Shown: positions 52,172 to 60,764 of the stretch, one piece after another
Layout of the letters: the number at the start of each line of letters is the position of its first letter
Numbering within the stretch: position 1 is the first letter of the stretch
Origin: Clostridiaceae bacterium
GTDB taxonomy: Bacteria > Bacillota > Clostridia > Lachnospirales > Lachnospiraceae
NCBI GenBank assembly: GCA_910575795.1
Contig: CAJTGE010000034.1
Coordinates: 1 to 64,000 of the forward strand
Direction of reading: 5' to 3'
Length of the DNA: 64,000 nucleotides
The notes under the pieces: generated by a model
Told to the model about the DNA's origin: nothing
Databases searched by the model: none
The model's input: the letters and a program-made list of their open reading frames with translations, nothing else
Made by a program: the position numbers and the translations under genes

Positions 52172-52867
52172 ATGAAAAAGAAAGCAGGAAAAATGATCTT
52201 ATTGACAGGGGTGCTGTGCATCCTGAGCCTTGCGGTATGTGCCTGTGGAAAGACAGAGGAAGCATCAGATACCCCTGAACCACAGGTGGTTCAGGGCGAG
52301 CCGATCCCGGAGGATGATACAGAGGACGATGTTTCCGCTCCGGAACCGGAAGCGGATGCAGAAGGAACCGACACCGGGAATGAACCGGAGCCACCGGAAG
52401 CCTCACCAGAACCGCAATCCGGTGAAAGCAGCAGCCAGGGAACAGACAGCACACAGAAAGAACAGCCGGAAGAACAGCCTGAACAACAGCCGGAAGCACA
52501 AAGTAAAAGTACGTCTGGCACATCTGCAGAATGGGTGGACAGTACTCCCAATCTGGAAGGGGATATCAAAGAGCTGAAGGATGGGCAGCTTACCGTGGTA
52601 GAGGCCATTACAGAAAAATCGGATAATGGAGGTGATATCGTAGTGTCTCCTGGCAGCGGGGATGATTCTGAGTTTAATAAGATTTCAGTTACATACGATG
52701 AAAATACCCTGTTTGCTATACAAACGATCTACGATGGAGGGGCCAGATATGAAATGTCAGCAGCAACAGCGACAGACCTGGCATCCGGCCAGTTCATTCA
52801 GGTATGGGGAAGTTCTTCCGGCAGCGGACTGAAAGCAACCCAGATTTGTATTGTAAAAGTGGCCTGA
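52172..52867 (+). CDS. Lipoprotein with acidic Pro/Glu-rich stalk
   Basis: A 231-residue lipoprotein with lipobox LAVCAC near residue 25. Residues 30-115 are a low-complexity stalk of Glu, Pro, Gln and Asp (EQPEEQPEQQPEAQSK). The C-terminal 110 residues form a small beta-rich domain (EGDIKELKDGQLTVVEAITE, ATATDLASGQFIQVWGSSSG). That arrangement suggests a domain displayed away from the membrane. GAGAGGAGAG precedes ATG 52172. A terminator follows. Function unknown. Confidence 0.75.
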   Translation: MKKKAGKMILLTGVLCILSLAVCACGKTEEASDTPEPQVVQGEPIPEDDTEDDVSAPEPEADAEGTDTGNEPEPPEASPEPQSGESSSQGTDSTQKEQPEEQPEQQPEAQSKSTSGTSAEWVDSTPNLEGDIKELKDGQLTVVEAITEKSDNGGDIVVSPGSGDDSEFNKISVTYDENTLFAIQTIYDGGARYEMSAATATDLASGQFIQVWGSSSGSGLKATQICIVKVA

Positions 52868-52875
52868 ACCATTGC

Positions 52876-52926
52876 CTGCCCTCTTTTGATAAGGAGAAAA
52901 CCCTTGTCAGGAGAGGGCAGTTTTTC
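52876..52926 (+). terminator. Intrinsic terminator after the lipoprotein gene
   Basis: CTGCCCTC (52876-52883) pairs with GAGGGCAG (52913-52920), followed by five Ts. Confidence 0.8.
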
Positions 52927-53085
52927 TTAAACAAAACCTTTATTTCCTGCATTTCATTCATAAAAAACTGGCATGTCTTAAAAAATTTTGCAAAAAGGTC
53001 ACCTTTCGTCTTCCGATTGCGTGTCATAAGTATAACAGCATCCAGCCGAAAGATACCCGGAAAGATTTTCGGGCACGGATGTAGT

Positions 53086-53222
53086 TCGCAGGGACATCTT
53101 CTTGCCCGTCTTATGCCGGACAAGAAGCATCGGGCGTCCGCCCGATGTGGAAAACCGGACAACAACAGACTTACAAGCAAGCTTGACGTCTGCTGTTATC
53201 CAGTTTTCCCCGCCCTGCGAAC
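53086..53222 (-). ncRNA. Candidate four-way-junction structured RNA on the minus strand
   Basis: The outer stem GTTCGCAGGG (53086-53095) / CCCTGCGAAC (53213-53222) is perfect. Inside are three hairpins: 53100-53129 (stem CTTCTTG/CAAGAAG, extended by CCG/CGG), 53130-53149 (CATCGGGCG/CGCCCGATG, loop TC), and 53151-53209 (22-bp arms starting GGAAAAC and ending GTTTTCC). Every mismatch I can find in the long arms (three in the third hairpin, one in the first) is C-A or A-C on the plus strand and therefore G-U on the minus strand, pointing to minus-strand RNA. It sits upstream of the sigma-factor gene. It could also be a mobile-element remnant. Confidence 0.4.
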
Positions 53223-53291
53223 GGTACGAGAATTCTTCCAGGTTCGGGTATTTTGAGCGATGGATGTGGAACAGGAAGGAGATGGAAAGAT

Positions 53292-53759
53292 ATGGACCTG
53301 GAAGCGGCAGTAAGGAAACACAGCGAGATGCTGTACCGGATCTGCATTGTGATACTCGGCAGTGAGCAGGATACCCAGGATGCCATCCAGGAGACCTTCT
53401 GCAAATATCTGGAGAAAAAACCGAAATTTGTGGACGGCGAGCATGAAAAGGCATGGCTGATCAAGGTGGCGACCAACCACTGCAGGGACATACAGCGGTT
53501 CAGATTCCGGCACCCGAAGGTGCCCATTGAGGAGCTTGCAGGCACACTGGTATCCCAGCAGGAAGACAGGGAGGCGGTGCGGGAGCTCTTCCAGATGCCC
53601 CCGAAGCAGAGGGCCGTGATGGTACTCCACTATGTAGAAGGATACCAGGTAAAGGAGATTGCCGGTATTCTGGGGATCACGGAGCATGCGGTCAAAAAGA
53701 GGCTACAGCGTGGAAGGGAGCAGTTTCGGACTACCTGGAAGGAGGAATATTGCAGATGA
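53292..53759 (+). CDS. ECF-type RNA polymerase sigma factor
   Basis: A 155-residue sigma factor. Region 2 shows YRICIVILGSEQDTQDAIQE and TFCKYLEKKPKF; region 4 shows PPKQRAVMVLHYVEGYQVKE and IAGILGITEHAVKKRLQRGR (helix-turn-helix). ATG 53292 follows GGAAGGAGATGG. The next gene overlaps by 4 bp and encodes a membrane protein that is probably its anti-sigma factor. Downstream genes for a lipoprotein, an amidase and an Ig-like surface protein suggest a cell-envelope regulon. Confidence 0.92.
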   Translation: MDLEAAVRKHSEMLYRICIVILGSEQDTQDAIQETFCKYLEKKPKFVDGEHEKAWLIKVATNHCRDIQRFRFRHPKVPIEELAGTLVSQQEDREAVRELFQMPPKQRAVMVLHYVEGYQVKEIAGILGITEHAVKKRLQRGREQFRTTWKEEYCR

Positions 53760-54415
53760 GTGAGATGAATGGCGCACAGCTGAGACATGCTATGAAACAG
53801 GTACACATGAAAGAAAATATGCAGGAGGAAATTATCATGAATGTAAGAACACAGATGGCAGACGGAACCTACAGACGGAACAGCTTTAAGAGGAATATGG
53901 TATCGGCAGCAGCCTGCCTGATGGCAATTGGGATGGTGTCCATTCCGGCCTATGCAGGATATCAGGGATTCAAAAGCGCAATTACCAGCGACAAAGTGCT
54001 GGCAAGGATGCAGGAGATCCCAAATGAGGAGCAGCAGGATATTTATAACATGGTTCAGTACGAGCAGCGCAGTCTTCATGCTGACCAGTTCAGCAGGGAG
54101 TATACAGAAAAGGAAATGAGCCGTAGGAAAGTGCTGCAGCAGGAGTATGAGAATGGCAGATTCCCGGAGAATACGCTGACCATGGTGGAAAATGCAGGAC
54201 AGATCCAGGATTATGGGGAACTGGTTTATGCCAAAGATACCAGCTACTTCTACCTTCCGGAGAGGGAACTGACGGACGAGGAGATTCTGCAGATCCTGGA
54301 CTTCAATTCCACAAGAGAATATGTCCTTGAGCAGAATCCGGAAGTACAGAGGCAAAAAATGGAGCAATATGAAGAAGCTATTCGAGAGAAACAGGGGGAC
54401 GGACTGCTTCCGTAA
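53756..54415 (+). CDS. Probable membrane anti-sigma factor
   Basis: A 219-residue protein overlapping the sigma gene (ATGA). About 45 cytoplasmic residues (LRHAMKQVHMKENMQEEIIM) are followed by one membrane segment (SAAACLMAIGMVSIPAYAGY). The outside part is mostly helical and acidic (YTEKEMSRRKVLQQEYENGR). Topology and position are those of anti-sigma factors, but the zinc-binding anti-sigma motif is absent. The short cytoplasmic tail would hold the sigma factor. Confidence 0.7.
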   Translation: MSEMNGAQLRHAMKQVHMKENMQEEIIMNVRTQMADGTYRRNSFKRNMVSAAACLMAIGMVSIPAYAGYQGFKSAITSDKVLARMQEIPNEEQQDIYNMVQYEQRSLHADQFSREYTEKEMSRRKVLQQEYENGRFPENTLTMVENAGQIQDYGELVYAKDTSYFYLPERELTDEEILQILDFNSTREYVLEQNPEVQRQKMEQYEEAIREKQGDGLLP

Positions 54416-54565
54416 ACGCACCACGCACCAATATAAAAGGAAGATATTTTAGCTGGCATTGTTTGAGAGCAGGCTGGCCGGAACAGGGCATCAGGGCTGT
54501 GTAAGCCATGGTGCCCTAAAAAGGCGAAATGGAACATATCAGTACATATGGAGGAAGAAGGGAAC

Positions 54566-55711
54566 ATGAAAATGCAAAAATACAGGCTGTTGGGTATGCT
54601 GCTGTTGGCAGGCACCTTATGTCTTACTGGCTGTGGAGGCAGTACAGACCCAAAAGCAGATGTTATGGAAGGAGAGGTACAGCAGCCGGTGATGCAGGAG
54701 GATTCAGCAGATTCCGCTTACCGTGTGGACGATGACACTGTCCCGGAGGAAAGCAGCAAGAATCCCATATTGCCCCCATTATCTGCTGAAGCGCAGACGA
54801 TAGATTATAAGGGGAGCATACCGATTGACTATCTCACGGCATCTGCGGACGCCGTCTATTTAGTAAGCAGGGATCAGGACGGGGGCTCCGGAATCCTGAA
54901 AATGAAGCCAGGGGAGGCTGACGGGGAGGCCCTGCCAGTGACGGCGCCGGATGGGATGGTGTTTTCTGTCATGACCACAGACGAACAGGGGAACCTGTAT
55001 GTGGTGGCGGAGGATAGGGACATTGGGGTAGTGATGAGGGATGATAAGTTTGCCTCCCCTACAGAACACTGTGAAGTATGGAGGATCAGCCCGTCCGGTG
55101 AGGTGATGGCAAAACTGGATATTTCCGAATATATCAAGAAGGAGGTCTTATCCCCCCGTATAATCGCAGTGGCAGGAAACGGGGATATCTACCTTTCCAC
55201 ACAGAGCGATGGAACAGCAGTGCTGGCCTTTGATGCGGAAGGGAACTTTCTGAATAAGATCAGCTATGATTACAAGGTCTATACGCTCCGCACTGCCATG
55301 GGAAGAGGACGGGACGGAAAGGTTTACGCCGTACTTTGGGATCATAATGACTGCACTTCTGTAATCGTCCAACTGGATGGCGGCCATACCACAGGGGATA
55401 CCACTTCTTTTATTCTCAACGGCGATAGCGGCTGCTACGGCTGTGTATGTCCGGGGAGGGACTGTGACCTTGTAATTTTCGGCGGACAGGGAATCCTTGG
55501 CTATGACCTGGGGAGTGCCAGTATCAAATGGAAGGTTCCTGCAGGTGAGCTGCCTTTCAGTACAGAGGGATATTTCCCGATGGCAACACTGCCCGATGGG
55601 AGGGCGCTGTTTCTGGACAGAAATTACAAATGGGATGAGGATGATCCAACGAATATGTGGGTGGTAGCAGAAGGAACAAAATTCCATTATATTCCGGCGG
55701 CGCAGCAGTAG
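54566..55711 (+). CDS. Lipoprotein, likely beta-propeller
   Basis: A 381-residue lipoprotein, started at ATG 54566 behind GAGGAAGAAGGGA. The lipobox is LCLTGC. After an acidic linker, the domain has repeating blade-like units: GGSGILKMKPGEADG, EQGNLYVVAED, NGDIYLSTQSDGTAVLAFD, RDGKVYAVLWD and PDGRALFLDR. This is typical of a six- or seven-bladed propeller. It may bind peptides or glycans outside the cell. It is third in the sigma operon. Exact family unknown. Confidence 0.75.
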   Translation: MKMQKYRLLGMLLLAGTLCLTGCGGSTDPKADVMEGEVQQPVMQEDSADSAYRVDDDTVPEESSKNPILPPLSAEAQTIDYKGSIPIDYLTASADAVYLVSRDQDGGSGILKMKPGEADGEALPVTAPDGMVFSVMTTDEQGNLYVVAEDRDIGVVMRDDKFASPTEHCEVWRISPSGEVMAKLDISEYIKKEVLSPRIIAVAGNGDIYLSTQSDGTAVLAFDAEGNFLNKISYDYKVYTLRTAMGRGRDGKVYAVLWDHNDCTSVIVQLDGGHTTGDTTSFILNGDSGCYGCVCPGRDCDLVIFGGQGILGYDLGSASIKWKVPAGELPFSTEGYFPMATLPDGRALFLDRNYKWDEDDPTNMWVVAEGTKFHYIPAAQQ

Positions 55712-55873
55712 GGCAGGATCTTTCGGCTGCAGGAAAATAATTTAATATATCTTCAGTATGCCAGGTAAGTATGTCGGGAACCAGTGGGCGGTGGTTCGTG
55801 GCATGCTTGGTTGGCAGTTTTTTGTAATTTGTATATTGTCAATACCCCAAAGGAACAAAATGCAGGAGCAAGT

Positions 55874-56704
55874 ATGGTGCAAAAGAGAAGACAGCCAGCC
55901 TGGAAGACAGAGAATCAGAGAAAAAGAAGCAAGAAAATTACCAGGCAGAGACGTAGGGTCATAGCCTGTATTGTCCGGGGAATCATGATGGCTGCCCTGG
56001 CAGTTATGATTCTGCTGATGATCTGCGGCTGTTTGTATATTCGGGATTTTTTCCGCAGGAATGAGAATGAGAGTACCGCCCAAAAGGCGGATGCCGTTCG
56101 GGAAACAGTATCCAGTGTAGAGGAAGATGAATTGGACGCAGACCTTTCGGGGGAAGAAAACCATATGGTTGTCCTGGATGCCGGACACGGCGGGGAAGAT
56201 GGGGGAACAGTGGAACAGGCGGCAACGGAGAAGGAGATCAACCTTGCCGTTGTCCTGAAATTAAAGGAACTGCTGGAGAATCAGGGCATCCAGGTGGTCC
56301 TTACCAGGGATAAAGATATTTTTATGAAACTTGAGGAACGGGTACAGATTGCAAATGGGCAAAAGGCAGATCTTTTTATAAGCATTCACTGCAATTATTA
56401 TGAAAAAGACAGTTCGATATATGGTCTGGAATGTTATTACTGCAAGAGTGCGGAGGAAGGGAAACATTATGCTGAAAAGATTATGGAGACAATAGAAGAG
56501 AGCGAAAATATTGTTTCAAGGAATGTAAAACCTGCCGATTATTATATCCTGAAGAATACAAAAGTTCCTGCTGTATTGGTAGAAATAGGTTATCTTTCCA
56601 ACTATAATGAAAGGAATCAACTGATGTCGGAAGAATATCAGGAGAAGCTTGCCAGAGAACTTGTGAAGGGGATTGTGAAAGGGTTGGAGGAAAAGACAGG
56701 ATAG
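55874..56704 (+). CDS. N-acetylmuramoyl-L-alanine amidase (Amidase_3, CwlD-like)
   Basis: A 276-residue amidase, started at ATG 55874 behind GCAGGAG. There is a basic N-terminus and one membrane anchor (about 30-55, GIMMAALAVMILLMICGCLY). The Amidase_3 domain has VVLDAGHGGEDGG (first zinc His), EKEINLAVVLKLKELLENQG (Glu), LFISIHCNYY (second His) and VLVEIGYLSNYNER (catalytic Glu). These enzymes cut the bond between muramic acid and L-alanine in peptidoglycan. Placement in an ECF operon suggests wall remodelling during envelope stress or DNA transfer. Confidence 0.9.
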   Translation: MVQKRRQPAWKTENQRKRSKKITRQRRRVIACIVRGIMMAALAVMILLMICGCLYIRDFFRRNENESTAQKADAVRETVSSVEEDELDADLSGEENHMVVLDAGHGGEDGGTVEQAATEKEINLAVVLKLKELLENQGIQVVLTRDKDIFMKLEERVQIANGQKADLFISIHCNYYEKDSSIYGLECYYCKSAEEGKHYAEKIMETIEESENIVSRNVKPADYYILKNTKVPAVLVEIGYLSNYNERNQLMSEEYQEKLARELVKGIVKGLEEKTG

Positions 56705-56718
56705 TATGTTCTGTTTCA

Positions 56719-56755
56719 GGGCTTCCCACAATCGGCTGATTGGAGGATAATAAAA
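56719..56755 (+). repeat. Dispersed upstream motif, copy g (degenerate)
   Basis: GGGCTTCCCACAATCGG, then CTGATTGGAGGATAATAAA: the same frame of letters with four or five changes, about 170 bp upstream of the gene at 56915. Confidence 0.5.
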
Positions 56756-56914
56756 GCTGATGGTTCTGACGGTAAAGCGCAGTTTTACTTTTAAAATCTG
56801 GCTGGTGATCATATGGCCAAAATACTCAGAGTTTGCTTTTATTGATTATTTCCGCGGGCAGTTCTTTATACAGTGGCTTCTCTAATATAGACAGATTTAT
56901 AAAGGAGGATACCG

Positions 56915-57796
56915 ATGAGGACATTTGAAAACAAGAAAACAAAATATATACCAGTTGTGTTTTTCATCATTTTATTTTTGGCTGTGGCAGGCGTTCTGTT
57001 TGCCGTGTTTCTTTACAAAAATGATAAGGGTGGAAATATCCTTGTTGGGGCAAGCCCTGATACAAGTGCTTTCCAACTGTATTATTATGACGGGGAAACG
57101 GTTATGCTCAGGACGCTGTATGACAGCAGTACGGAGAAGGAAGTGATTAAAAGAATCAATGATATTCCCCTCCAGGCGGCAGAGGAACAGGCCCTCTCCC
57201 AGATGGAGACTCCCTTCTTTGGAATCTGGATCAGCAGCGGGGAGGGGTATGACATTTCCGTGACGGCATCCGGCGGAGTCTGGCTTAGGAATGACGGGGC
57301 GGTTTATTATGGGGATACGGATCTCTCCTTTCTATGGAAAGAGATGGAAGGCAGTGATGAGGATACCCTGAATGTCCTTAACTTTCCCAATGCAGGGCAT
57401 TTGTCCGTATATCACAGCTGTTTTCTGCTGAAAGCGGATGAGCTGCTCACAGAGGACGCAGAGGGGGTGTCCATGACCATCGAGGACATTGGGACAAGCG
57501 AGATTACGGTATTGATTGCCAATAACAGCGGAGAAGAGTTCACTTACGGGGAATACTTTTCCCTCCAGAAGCAGATAGACGGCCAGTGGTACACGATGCC
57601 TGTCAGGGCAGATAATATTGGTTTTCAGGATATTGCCCATATCCTTCCGGACGGGGAGAGTGCCAGTGAGACATATAATCTGGATATTTATGGCATGCTG
57701 GAGCCAGGGATGTACAGGCTTGTGGTGGAAACACTGAGCGCCGAGTTTCTGGTGGGGCATGGGAGGATGGCAGGAACAGAAGGGGAAGAAAAATAG
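56915..57796 (+). CDS. Membrane-anchored Ig-like domain protein
   Basis: A 293-residue protein with one N-terminal membrane segment (VVFFIILFLAVAGVLFAVFL) and an outside part. The C-terminal 110 residues resemble the immunoglobulin-like Big_14 family: GVSMTIEDIGTSEITVLIAN, FSLQKQIDGQWYTMP and a final GMYRLVVETLSAEF. Such domains occur on surface proteins of Lachnospiraceae. AAAGGAGG precedes ATG 56915. It is last in the envelope cluster and has a terminator. Confidence 0.75.
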   Translation: MRTFENKKTKYIPVVFFIILFLAVAGVLFAVFLYKNDKGGNILVGASPDTSAFQLYYYDGETVMLRTLYDSSTEKEVIKRINDIPLQAAEEQALSQMETPFFGIWISSGEGYDISVTASGGVWLRNDGAVYYGDTDLSFLWKEMEGSDEDTLNVLNFPNAGHLSVYHSCFLLKADELLTEDAEGVSMTIEDIGTSEITVLIANNSGEEFTYGEYFSLQKQIDGQWYTMPVRADNIGFQDIAHILPDGESASETYNLDIYGMLEPGMYRLVVETLSAEFLVGHGRMAGTEGEEK

Positions 57797-57855
57797 ATTT
57801 TCACAGCTGAGATCGTGATCATGATTCAAAAGTGAAATTAAGAATAGAGTAGAGC

Positions 57856-57893
57856 AAGGAGTGTTTTCCAGAAAAGGTCAGTCAACACTCCTT
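57856..57893 (+). terminator. Intrinsic terminator
   Basis: AAGGAGTGTT (57856-57865) and AACACTCCTT (57884-57893) form a perfect 10-bp stem followed by ATTTATT. Confidence 0.75.
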
Positions 57894-58199
57894 ATTTATT
57901 AAAATGGACAAAAAAGCCGAGTCCATCTTCCGGTATGGTGTTATACTGCTAAGACCAGAGTGAAGGTCAGAAGGAAGAAGGTCATGTCAGATCAGAATCA
58001 TATCTTCACGAAATCGGTCAATGGCAGTAAAATGAACAAAAAAGCGGGAAGGAAAGTGTCCGGACAGAAGTAATCAAACAGGCAGCGTCAGGATTTGATC
58101 GAATGAAGGGTTATTGGCTGGCACTGTCCGGATAAAAAGTGTGTAATGTACAGATGAATTTTTTTCTATTGAAGTGTAAAAAACAGGAGGGATTTTAGC
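57894..58199. other. Intergenic region, one motif copy, no gene
   Basis: Apart from the motif copy at 58003 I see only ATGGACAAAAAAGCC at about 57902 and a similar ATGAACAAAAAAGCGGG at 58032, perhaps an internal duplication. AGGAGGGA at 58186 serves the next gene. Confidence 0.35.
58003..58035 (+). repeat. Dispersed upstream motif, copy h
   Basis: TCTTCACGAAATCGG, then TCAATGGCAGTAAAATGAAC, about 180 bp upstream of the PNPOx-like gene. Confidence 0.65.
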
Positions 58200-58622
58200 A
58201 TGATGAAAAATCCAGAACAAACAGTGGGTAACTTGATTGATAAACAGGGTGTTTCTTTTATTGCTTCTATTTCCGGAGATGGGTTCCCATGTATGAAAGC
58301 CATGCTCCCACCCCGGAAGCGGGAAGGAATCAAAGAGTTTTGGTTTACCACCAATACTTCTTCTATGAGGGTCTCTCAATATCGGGAAACCCCCAATGCC
58401 AGCATTTATTTCTGTGACAGACGTTTTTTCAGGGGAGTTATGCTGCTTGGTACAATGGAAGTATTAGAAGATGCAGAAAGCAAACAGTTAATCTGGCAGG
58501 AGGGTGATACGATGTATTATCCCCAAGGCGTAACAGACCCTGATTACTGTGTGTTGAAATTTACTGCTGTGAGAGGAAGATATTACAGTAATTTCCACTC
58601 AGAGGATTTTGATGTTTCATAA
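58200..58622 (+). CDS. Pyridoxamine 5'-phosphate oxidase-like flavin protein
   Basis: A 140-residue split-barrel protein. FIASISGDGFPCMKAMLPPR, FWFTTNTSSMRVSQYRETPN and ASIYFCDRRFFRGVMLLGTM fit the PNPOx-like fold that binds FMN or F420. Members reduce or bind small flavin-linked substrates. The substrate is unknown. AGGAGGGA precedes ATG 58200 and a terminator follows, so it is a single-gene unit. Confidence 0.85.
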   Translation: MMKNPEQTVGNLIDKQGVSFIASISGDGFPCMKAMLPPRKREGIKEFWFTTNTSSMRVSQYRETPNASIYFCDRRFFRGVMLLGTMEVLEDAESKQLIWQEGDTMYYPQGVTDPDYCVLKFTAVRGRYYSNFHSEDFDVS

Positions 58623-58637
58623 TTGATGTGAAAGGGC

Positions 58638-58664
58638 GGCAGCCAGAAGCGTTGCTGCCTTTTA
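58638..58664 (+). terminator. Intrinsic terminator after the PNPOx-like gene
   Basis: GGCAGC (58638-58643) pairs with GCTGCC (58654-58659), followed by TTTT. Confidence 0.75.
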
Positions 58665-58839
58665 TTATCAAAATCCCTGCTGTTTCACTAATAAAAAGGT
58701 GATAATAAAAAATGGATCAGAGAAGAAGGGCTACCATCCTATCATCATCTTATTTTTTACCTAATCCCAATTCACTTTCGTGTTTCCGGCAAGATATACC
58801 TGATAAACAGACAGATGTTCGAAAATAAGGAGGTGGGCA

Positions 58840-58929
58840 ATGAGCCTGAAAAAGTATGCGCCTGTTTTGGTCATCCTGATCGTTTCTGTAGTTGATAATC
58901 AGTATCACAGTGAGAGGGCTGTAATATAA
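58840..58929 (+). CDS. 29-residue hydrophobic peptide
   Basis: ATG 58840 has a full AAGGAGGTGGG at ideal distance. The product reads MSLKKYAPVLVILIVSVVDN and then QYHSERAVI, so it has a hydrophobic segment after a basic start. It may be a small membrane peptide or the stub of a truncated gene. The strong site with so short a frame is unusual. Around it (58665-59058) I see no other gene. Confidence 0.35.
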   Translation: MSLKKYAPVLVILIVSVVDNQYHSERAVI

Positions 58930-59058
58930 AAACAGGCTATAAATACTATGCGGGAATTATACCTTATATTTTTTGACAATAATACTTCTATCTAAAATGG
59001 TTAACTAAGCAGAATTACGAAATGGATGATTGGCCAGACAAGTGCCGGGAGAAGCATA

Positions 59059-59664
59059 ATGAACAAGAAATTTTTTGAACTGCCATTGGAAAAGCAGGAA
59101 CGAATCATAAAAGCAGCATACATAGTATTTGCCCATGACAATTACAAAAACGCATCCATGTCCAAGATTGCGGATGCCGGCGGCATATCAAAGTCCCTGC
59201 TGTTCCATTATTTTCAGAATAAAAAAGATCTGTATTTATACCTCTGGGAGAATATCAACAGGATATCAAATGAAATAGAGCTGAAGTATTATTACAAAGA
59301 AACGTCAGACTTCTTTGAGGCAATGACCCAGAAGGTCTTGGCAAGATGTGAGTTTATGAGAACAGCTCCCGAAGAATATTTATTCTCATTACGGGCCCTT
59401 TTTGCGGAAAACCCGGAAATCAGGGAGGCAACCGGGAAGTCCTATGATAAAACATATGAGGATGTGGCGGACAGGATGCTGGGGGATCTGGACCTTTCCG
59501 TATTTCGGCCAGGCGTTGACGTAAGGATGCTGTTAGAGGAGATTGACAGCTACCTGTTCCGCTGTCTCTGGCAAATGCTTTCCGCTGGAAAGTTGGACCC
59601 GGACGGCCTGGAAAAGGATTTTTTGAAAAGGGTCGGGCAATGGAGGACAGCATATTTGAAGTAA
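59059..59664 (+). CDS. TetR family regulator
   Basis: A 201-residue regulator, started at ATG 59059 behind GGGAGAAG. The N-terminal helix-turn-helix reads KQERIIKAAYIVFAHDNYKN and ASMSKIADAGGISKSLLFHYFQ. The C-terminal ligand domain is all helical. It is followed 33 bp later by an adenosine deaminase-like gene, which it may control. Confidence 0.92.
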   Translation: MNKKFFELPLEKQERIIKAAYIVFAHDNYKNASMSKIADAGGISKSLLFHYFQNKKDLYLYLWENINRISNEIELKYYYKETSDFFEAMTQKVLARCEFMRTAPEEYLFSLRALFAENPEIREATGKSYDKTYEDVADRMLGDLDLSVFRPGVDVRMLLEEIDSYLFRCLWQMLSAGKLDPDGLEKDFLKRVGQWRTAYLK

Positions 59665-59697
59665 ACTGTGCTGTCCAGTAGAGGAAATGGAGGAACC

Positions 59698-60663
59698 ATG
59701 GCAGGAGATTCAAGAAAGTTTATAACAGCTTTAAAGGATAATGACCTTGCTGCTATCAGAGAAGTGCCAAAAGCAGACCTGCACAACCATTTTGTTCTTG
59801 GGGGGAGCAGGGCATATCTATATAAGCAGAAGCAGATTCTCATTGAGCCGATTAAAAAGCCTCTGGATTCCATGCGGGAAATGGATGACTGGAACAGCAG
59901 ATACATTGGTGAGAGATTCTCCAGCAGCAACATGCGTAAATTTCTTATAGAGGCAACTTTTGCCCAGGCAAAGCATGATGGCATTGCGATCTTGGAGATA
60001 GGGGAAGATGTCTGGGGGTTAAATGAGTTTTTCCATAATGATATTGTGGAACTGATAGAAACATTCCAGGAAATCAACGAGCGGATTGCGCCGGAGGTTT
60101 GCCTGCGGCTCCAGATCGGATTATCCAGGCATTGCCCTGTGGACTATCTGGCGGGCTGCCTGAAACATTTCTGGGGGCACCCGGAATTCTACTCCATTGA
60201 CCTGTATGGGGATGAACTGGCACAGCCTATTGAAAATTTTATCCCCATATACAGGAGGGCAAAAGAAGAAGGGCTTTGCCTAAAAGCCCACATCGGTGAA
60301 TGGGGAACGGCAGAGGACGTTGTTCGCGGCGTGGAGGCATTGCGGCTTGATGAAGTGCAGCATGGTATTGCGGCGGCGGAATCGGAGGAGGCCATACAGT
60401 TCCTAAAAGACAGGGGAATACGCCTCAACCTGACGCCCAGCAGCAACCTTTTGCTGGGGCGAATAAAGGAGATGGCGCACCACCCCATCCGGAGATTATA
60501 CAGGGGCGGGTTAGATGTAACCATAAATTCGGATGATGTGTTGATTTTTGACAGTGACGTGTCAAAAGAATATATAAGACTTTTTGAGTCAGGATGCCTG
60601 AATGCAGAGGAGCTGAATAAAATCCGGTTAAATGGGCTGAGGGAAATGCAATTGGAAGTATGA
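59698..60663 (+). CDS. Adenosine deaminase-like amidohydrolase
   Basis: A 321-residue metal-dependent deaminase, started at ATG 59698 behind GGAGG. The zinc ligands and catalytic residues follow the adenosine deaminase pattern: PKADLHNHF (HxH), KAHIGEWG (His and Glu), EVQHGIAA (His), LNLTPSSN and TINSDDV (Asp-Asp). It would deaminate adenosine or a modified adenine compound to the inosine form; the HIGE instead of HAGE suggests a non-standard substrate. Placement after a TetR gene suggests induced salvage or detoxification. A nucleotide-signal defence role is conceivable but unsupported. Confidence 0.85.
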   Translation: MAGDSRKFITALKDNDLAAIREVPKADLHNHFVLGGSRAYLYKQKQILIEPIKKPLDSMREMDDWNSRYIGERFSSSNMRKFLIEATFAQAKHDGIAILEIGEDVWGLNEFFHNDIVELIETFQEINERIAPEVCLRLQIGLSRHCPVDYLAGCLKHFWGHPEFYSIDLYGDELAQPIENFIPIYRRAKEEGLCLKAHIGEWGTAEDVVRGVEALRLDEVQHGIAAAESEEAIQFLKDRGIRLNLTPSSNLLLGRIKEMAHHPIRRLYRGGLDVTINSDDVLIFDSDVSKEYIRLFESGCLNAEELNKIRLNGLREMQLEV

Positions 60664-60764
60664 ACAAGAACTGGGCATATTTTTCTGAAGAAGCATATGT
60701 GATAAAAATCTCTAAAACACTTGCTTGTGACGTAATGAGATATACTACGAGCAGGAGGTGAGAC

